From NCBI RefSeq assembly GCF_947179165.1, contig NC_077239.1, positions 32,688,134-32,752,133 of the forward strand: DNA of 64,000 nucleotides, written 5' to 3'. Source of the DNA: Solanum dulcamara. Taxonomy: Eukaryota > Streptophyta > Magnoliopsida > Solanales > Solanaceae. The notes under the pieces were generated by a model. It ran no database searches. It worked only from the letters and a program-made list of their open reading frames with translations, and was not told where the DNA came from. Shown here in pieces: positions 59,667 to 64,000 of this stretch (position 1 is the stretch's first letter; the number at the start of each line of letters is the position of its first letter). The position numbers and the translations under genes were made by a program.

Positions 59667-61865
59667 TATAACATCCTCTAAAAATGTTGTATATGGTATT
59701 CCAATTCTCAATGAAAATGATACTGTTTCTGTATTTTGGATATAAATTTTCATAGGTTGGTCTATATTAGGTGATTCAAATTTCTAAATAACCTCAACAT
59801 CATTAACTACACCTTTTGTAGACAGTATCTCAAGTTTTAAAGGTTAAGTAGGTCAAATGAATTAATCGTTACAAGACATGGTATTATGATAAAATGGAGT
59901 TTTTGTAGAGGACAAATCATATCTCACTATAGGCTGTCCCAAATTAGTTTATTATTAAACGACATAAAAGGAGACTTCTAGAGCTATAATTTTTATGAAG
60001 ATACCAAATCCTAATTAGGAAGTTATCTTGTTCAAATGTAGCTCCAAAAAAGGGTATTCTGTAAAAACAAGATTCATCTCACCAACCATGGAAGATCTAG
60101 ATCCATTTGACATCACCTATGACATCAATACTCCTCCATTTGACATCACCATGACATCATAGTTGTCCATTAAATTTTCATATTTTTTCGTTATAATTAT
60201 TTTAATTATTGTTAGGTCTCTCTTTTACACCTATAAATGCCAACCTTATTTCATTATTTTATTCATCAAGCTTTCTCAAGCAACTCTTATCTCTATACCT
60301 TCTTTACTCATTCTTAAAATATAGTTTTAGGATTTAGTAGTGTAGAAATGCTATTCTGGTGATTCATATACTCCGGTTAGTACACAAAACGCTCCAACGA
60401 GGAGAAAATGCTAGGATATAAGAGTGTTCATTAAATTCTTCGATTTTGAGTAAAGCTTTGGATCTAAGGTATGTGGGTATTGATTCATGGATCCTTTCAT
60501 CCATGAATCCCAAATGAATTATCAAAGTCTTCTATTTGATTCAAGTATAAAACTTAATGGGTTTTCATATCATGATTCCAAATGCATCGATTATTAAGTA
60601 TTTGAAGTTTAATTACCTATCTTATATTAGCATATATAAGACTTCAATGAGAGTATTACTTCCCCTCTCATGCCTAAATTACTTTAATTATATGATAAAT
60701 TATGTTTATTTACTCAATTCTGTTCAAGCTTACTCTAAGGTATATAAGGCTTTAATGAGAGTATTTCCTTCACTCCCATGCCTAAAGTATTTTGATTATA
60801 TGATAAATTATGTTTATTTTATTTAAAGTTTTCTCTAAGTTATGTGGGTGTTTATACATAGATTCTTCCACCCATAGAGTCCAAACCTCTTTCAACGAAA
60901 TCTTTTGATTTCAAGTAATAATTTTTTATGGATAATTCTTATTTCTACTTAGTAGAAGGAATCATGGTCAAGCTAATAATTATTGATCTATTTTGATGCA
61001 AAATAATTTTATATCTAAGATTTGATGGTTTATAAGTAATTTCTCTATTTATCTCTTTTAAGGTTATTGAGGTGGTATTCGGTAAGAAAATCCTAGTAGC
61101 AACCCCTTGTCTCATTAACTATGTTCCAACATAGGAGCCCTTGTAGGCTTAGGCTAATGGATCCATGAAAGCCCTTAAAGTTAAAGTTAAAGAAATGAAT
61201 GAAGTTGACAGAGTTCTACCCGGCAAGTAGTCTCTCCGTCCAACATAGGGGTTATGTTGGATTCCATGTAATAGCTCGCATGGTCTTAAATGTCGGTTAT
61301 GGTCATCTTCCCACAAAATGAATATTTTAAAGGATATGTATATGATTAACTATGCACACATTGCATTATGCTTCATATTACATAAATGTTTTAATGTTTC
61401 CTCAATGTTCATGCATGCCTACATATATAGTACATTAAAAGCACTAACTCATACTCTTTTGCCTACATGATATCACCATGTAGGGACTGGTGCTCCTCCT
61501 CGTTCTCCTTCACGGGGCTAGTTGAAATTTTATTTGAAGGCTAGTTTTGGTGAGTTCCCATGTTTCGTGAATAATACACCTTTGTCTTTGTAGCTTATGA
61601 TATGTTGAGACCTCTAGACACTTACTATGCCAATTCATTCTATTTTAATTGAGGGTGGGCTAGAGACTTGTCTTAGCTCCCGGTAAATCTAAAAATTAGA
61701 GATATTGTTGGTCATATATAATTTGAAGATTTACTATTATGGTTTCCACTTATTTTTTTATCAATACCTATGAAAGGCTAAATGAATGCTAAGAGGCTTA
61801 TTTGAGGTACTTTTGGGTGCCTAATTCGACGTGTCACATCTAGGCCCAAGGTTTGAATCGTGACA
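59667..61865 (+). mobile_element. Element E 3' LTR (2199 bp)
   Basis: Starts TATAACATCC and ends GAATCGTGACA. The flanks CCTCG (55396-55400) and CTTTG (61866-61870) match at 3 of 5 positions, with two C-to-T changes, so the target duplication is decayed or absent. Hairpin 3 is at 60484-60507; the second hairpin of the pair is at 61463-61483. Confidence 0.88.
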
Positions 61866-62092
61866 CTTTGTTCCTGTTTTCCTTTTGTTTTATCATTGAT
61901 TGTTACCGATACCTTCATAGTATATCAGAATTTTATTTGTTATTTCGGATTCAAACTAGTAGCTTGTATTTCTTAATTTTTTAATTGCCTACTCATTGTT
62001 GCTTGCGGGATTCGACCTCGACTTTACGTTGGGTTTATATTGACAACAATTGCCTATACTTTGATTCTTAAGAGTGTAGTTGAGTGTTATCA
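61866..62092 (+). mobile_element. F-family LTR, part 2 (3' end)
   Basis: Continues 55400 and ends GTTGAGTGTTATCA. GATTCGACCTCGACTTTACG then a CAATTGCCTATACTTTG string are typical of the end of Athila/Tat-type LTRs, as I recall the style. Confidence 0.65.
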
Positions 62093-62096
62093 AAAA

Positions 62097-62114
62097 TGGC
62101 ACCATTACCGGGGA
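62097..62114 (+). promoter_or_regulatory. Element F primer binding site (tRNA-Asp type)
   Basis: TGGCACCATTACCGGGGA matches the tRNA-Asp complement used by Athila/Tat elements (TGGCGCCGTTGCCGGGGA) except for three G-to-A changes, two of them at CpG. Confidence 0.8.
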
Positions 62115-62840
62115 ACAACTTGGCATTTTTATTTGATTTAGAATTTATAGTTTACTAGTTTCTATCCAAATTGTGAATATTTTTTTCTTTATTTTATTAT
62201 TTCTATGTCTTTTTGTAAAGGAACAATGCTTGGTTGTTGTAATCCGTATGTTGATGACCCATAAACTTTTTGTGGAGGACTTTATGTTAGGGATAGTTAT
62301 GTGAAGGTTTATCTAGATGAGAAAATGTGCGAAAAATTGGGTGTGGTGAGTCAAACTAGGCTCAAAATCTTGGACCAAAATCTTGGACATGGTGAGAGGC
62401 TACAACATCTAATGCTCAAGTTTGAAGACCAATGTAACAACAAGAATTGAAGCATGTCATGCTCCTCATCAAGTGGTCAAAAATAGCAAATGGGAGTTGG
62501 ATTTTCAAGAAGAAGGGGTTATGATTAACATGGATGAAATCTTGGGTGTAAAATTGCAAGATGTCAAAATAAAAGAAATGATACTAAAGTTGCAAGAAAA
62601 AGTCAAAAACATCATTTGTGGCAACTTTAGTTCATTTGAAAGTGAGAGTATATTTTATTTTAAAGCTAAAATTTATGAAATTCAATGTTCAAAAGACTTA
62701 TTGATCCTCTCACTTATGCCCAATGATCCTCAAAGAAGGAACAATTTGAAATTGGGTAAGAAATTTGTCTTCGAAGTGGAGAGATCAACTCAGATTCTTA
62801 ATTTGTTCATTTTCGATGAGAAATTGATATAAAGTTGGGG
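62115..62840 (+). pseudogene. Element F leader and gag-like remnant frames
   Basis: A frame from ATG 62203 (MSFCKGTMLGCC..) has an early stop at 62260 and then stays open to 62449 (LKILDQNLGHGERLQHLML). A second, shifted frame is open from TTG 62422 to 62832 (136 codons). It is Lys/Glu-rich, with MDEILGVKLQDVKIKEMI, then NDPQRRNNLKLGKKFVFE. I do not recognise the protein. By position it could be the start of gag or a family-specific product. Confidence 0.45.
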
Positions 62841-64000
62841 AGAAGGTTCATCGCCTCAAAGTGGAAAAACAAAGAGTGATGAAACCGGCATTGTGCCACG
62901 ACGTTTAATTATGCGTTTGATGGGAGGAAACCTATCAGTATCTAATTTTTTTATTTTTAGTTTAATTTTTGAGTTTTTAATTGTTAGAATTGATTAGGAT
63001 TTTATTTTTTGACTAATACTTATAATTTCAAATATTTGTAGCTAACTTGAATAGGTTTGGAGGCAAGAATGTTGAGAAAAATAATGTTCGGGGGTGAAAT
63101 ACCTCAAATGAAGCTTGAAGCACCTTTTGGGAAATCAAGCTCGCCAAAATTGGCTTGGCGAGTCGTCACATGGATACTCACGTGGAACAAATTGTCAAAA
63201 ATTTGCCAGCACTTGACAGGCCTCAGAATTCGCTTCAGAGACAGTGTGACCGCAAAAGCGGATGCCATTATGCGATAATATTGTTGAAAAAGTGAGCCGC
63301 ACATTTTTAGTGAAGTTTGCAAAAGTGGAAAGTTAGCCATTTAAGCGTTATTGGTATGTGAAAAGATGAGCAGAAGAAAAATTTGGTCTAATAAAAGGGA
63401 AACAAAAAGGTACCTCACTGTTTCTTTTCTCTTAAACTCCCCAAATCTTGTTGATTTGTGAAGAACACAATCCGGTATGTTTTCTAATCTCTTGTATTCT
63501 TTAGATGGTAAAATTCATTAACCTTTTTCCCTTGATTTAATTAAATTTGGTGGGTATTATTTGGGATGAAAAAGTTCATAACTTAGATATATGGTTTATC
63601 TATGTGAAATTAATTACCTACTTGTAATTAACATGAATTTGAACTGAATTATAACAAGTGGAGAAGTCTTGAGTTCCCATTTGTGTTCAAAATTATGTGA
63701 TTATATTAGACCCATCATCTGTTTGATAAATGGTTTGTGAAAAAATTGAATCAATTTGTGGAAGTTGTGTGATGAAATGTTTCATGTTTTGAGATAAATG
63801 TTGATTGTGATTGTATTTGAACGCATGTTGACTAAAATTTAGTGCAAAATATAGTGATTGAACTAATTTTCTTGTTTGGGGCACGAGGAATCACTTAAGC
63901 GAGTTTCGCAATGGTCACTTTAGCCACATAAACAAAAGCAATCATTTGTTGCTTTTGCAACATTTGAGGTATTTCTCCTAAGTTTTCTGATTTTCCAAAA
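62841..64000 (+). other. Element F interior, no coding sequence recognised
   Basis: AT-rich, with short GC-rich dyads: CTCGCC...GGCGAG (63140-63162), CCGCAAAAGCGG (about 63249-63260) and CACTTAAGCGAG near 63893. These resemble the dyads of LTR F part 1, so a second F-type LTR or related repeat may begin here. Frames at 63057-63278 and 63104-63340 are opposite-strand shadows without recognisable similarity. Confidence 0.4.

Overview
The window is repeat-rich, probably pericentromeric or heterochromatic plant DNA. I find no intact host gene. Almost all of it is LTR retrotransposon sequence, mostly Ty3/gypsy chromoviruses: integrase followed by a C-terminal chromodomain, an initiator-Met tRNA primer site, and a purine tract before the 3' LTR. 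The style of the families suggests a flowering plant, perhaps Solanaceae; that is an inference I cannot test here. All pol genes are broken by stops and frameshifts.

I name six LTR families. L has long LTRs of about 3.5 kb (TGTTACACC...GTGACA). G has about 2.2 kb (TGTAAGACC...ATGACA). C has about 2.2 kb (TGTAACACCC). E has 2.2-2.6 kb. D is a fragment. F has a tRNA-Asp-like primer site, as in the Athila/Tat lineage.

Layout: 1-7894 is a G element (5' LTR tail, deleted pol, 3' LTR) carrying a solo L LTR (2176-5623, target duplication CTAGT). 7895-13780 is a decayed gag-protease-RT-RNase H-integrase-chromodomain region interrupted by a solo G LTR (11001-13152). 13781-50992 is one 2.18-kb C-family LTR blown apart by insertions: a minus-strand solo L LTR (14074-17717, CCTAC), L element B (17889-25274), and a minus-strand solo G LTR (25541-49533). 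That G LTR contains L element A (25768-47546, AGGAC), whose 3' LTR contains L element J (34023-45177, CACAT). 50993-54230 holds minus-strand pieces: D gag, primer site and LTR, an RT/RNase H fragment, and a truncated G LTR. About 54231-64000 is an F element (LTR, primer site, leader and gag-like remnants) whose LTR is split by E element 55401-61865.

Elements A and J each have two LTRs of exactly equal length (3473 and 3542 bp) with few differences, so they are young. They have lost nearly all coding capacity and must have moved with proteins supplied in trans. The two most striking signals are: (1) 5S rRNA-derived segments inside all three complete L elements (B and A forward, J reversed), and (2) a pair of consecutive hairpins with 7-nt loops in the 3' part of LTRs from four otherwise dissimilar families, with compensatory stem changes.
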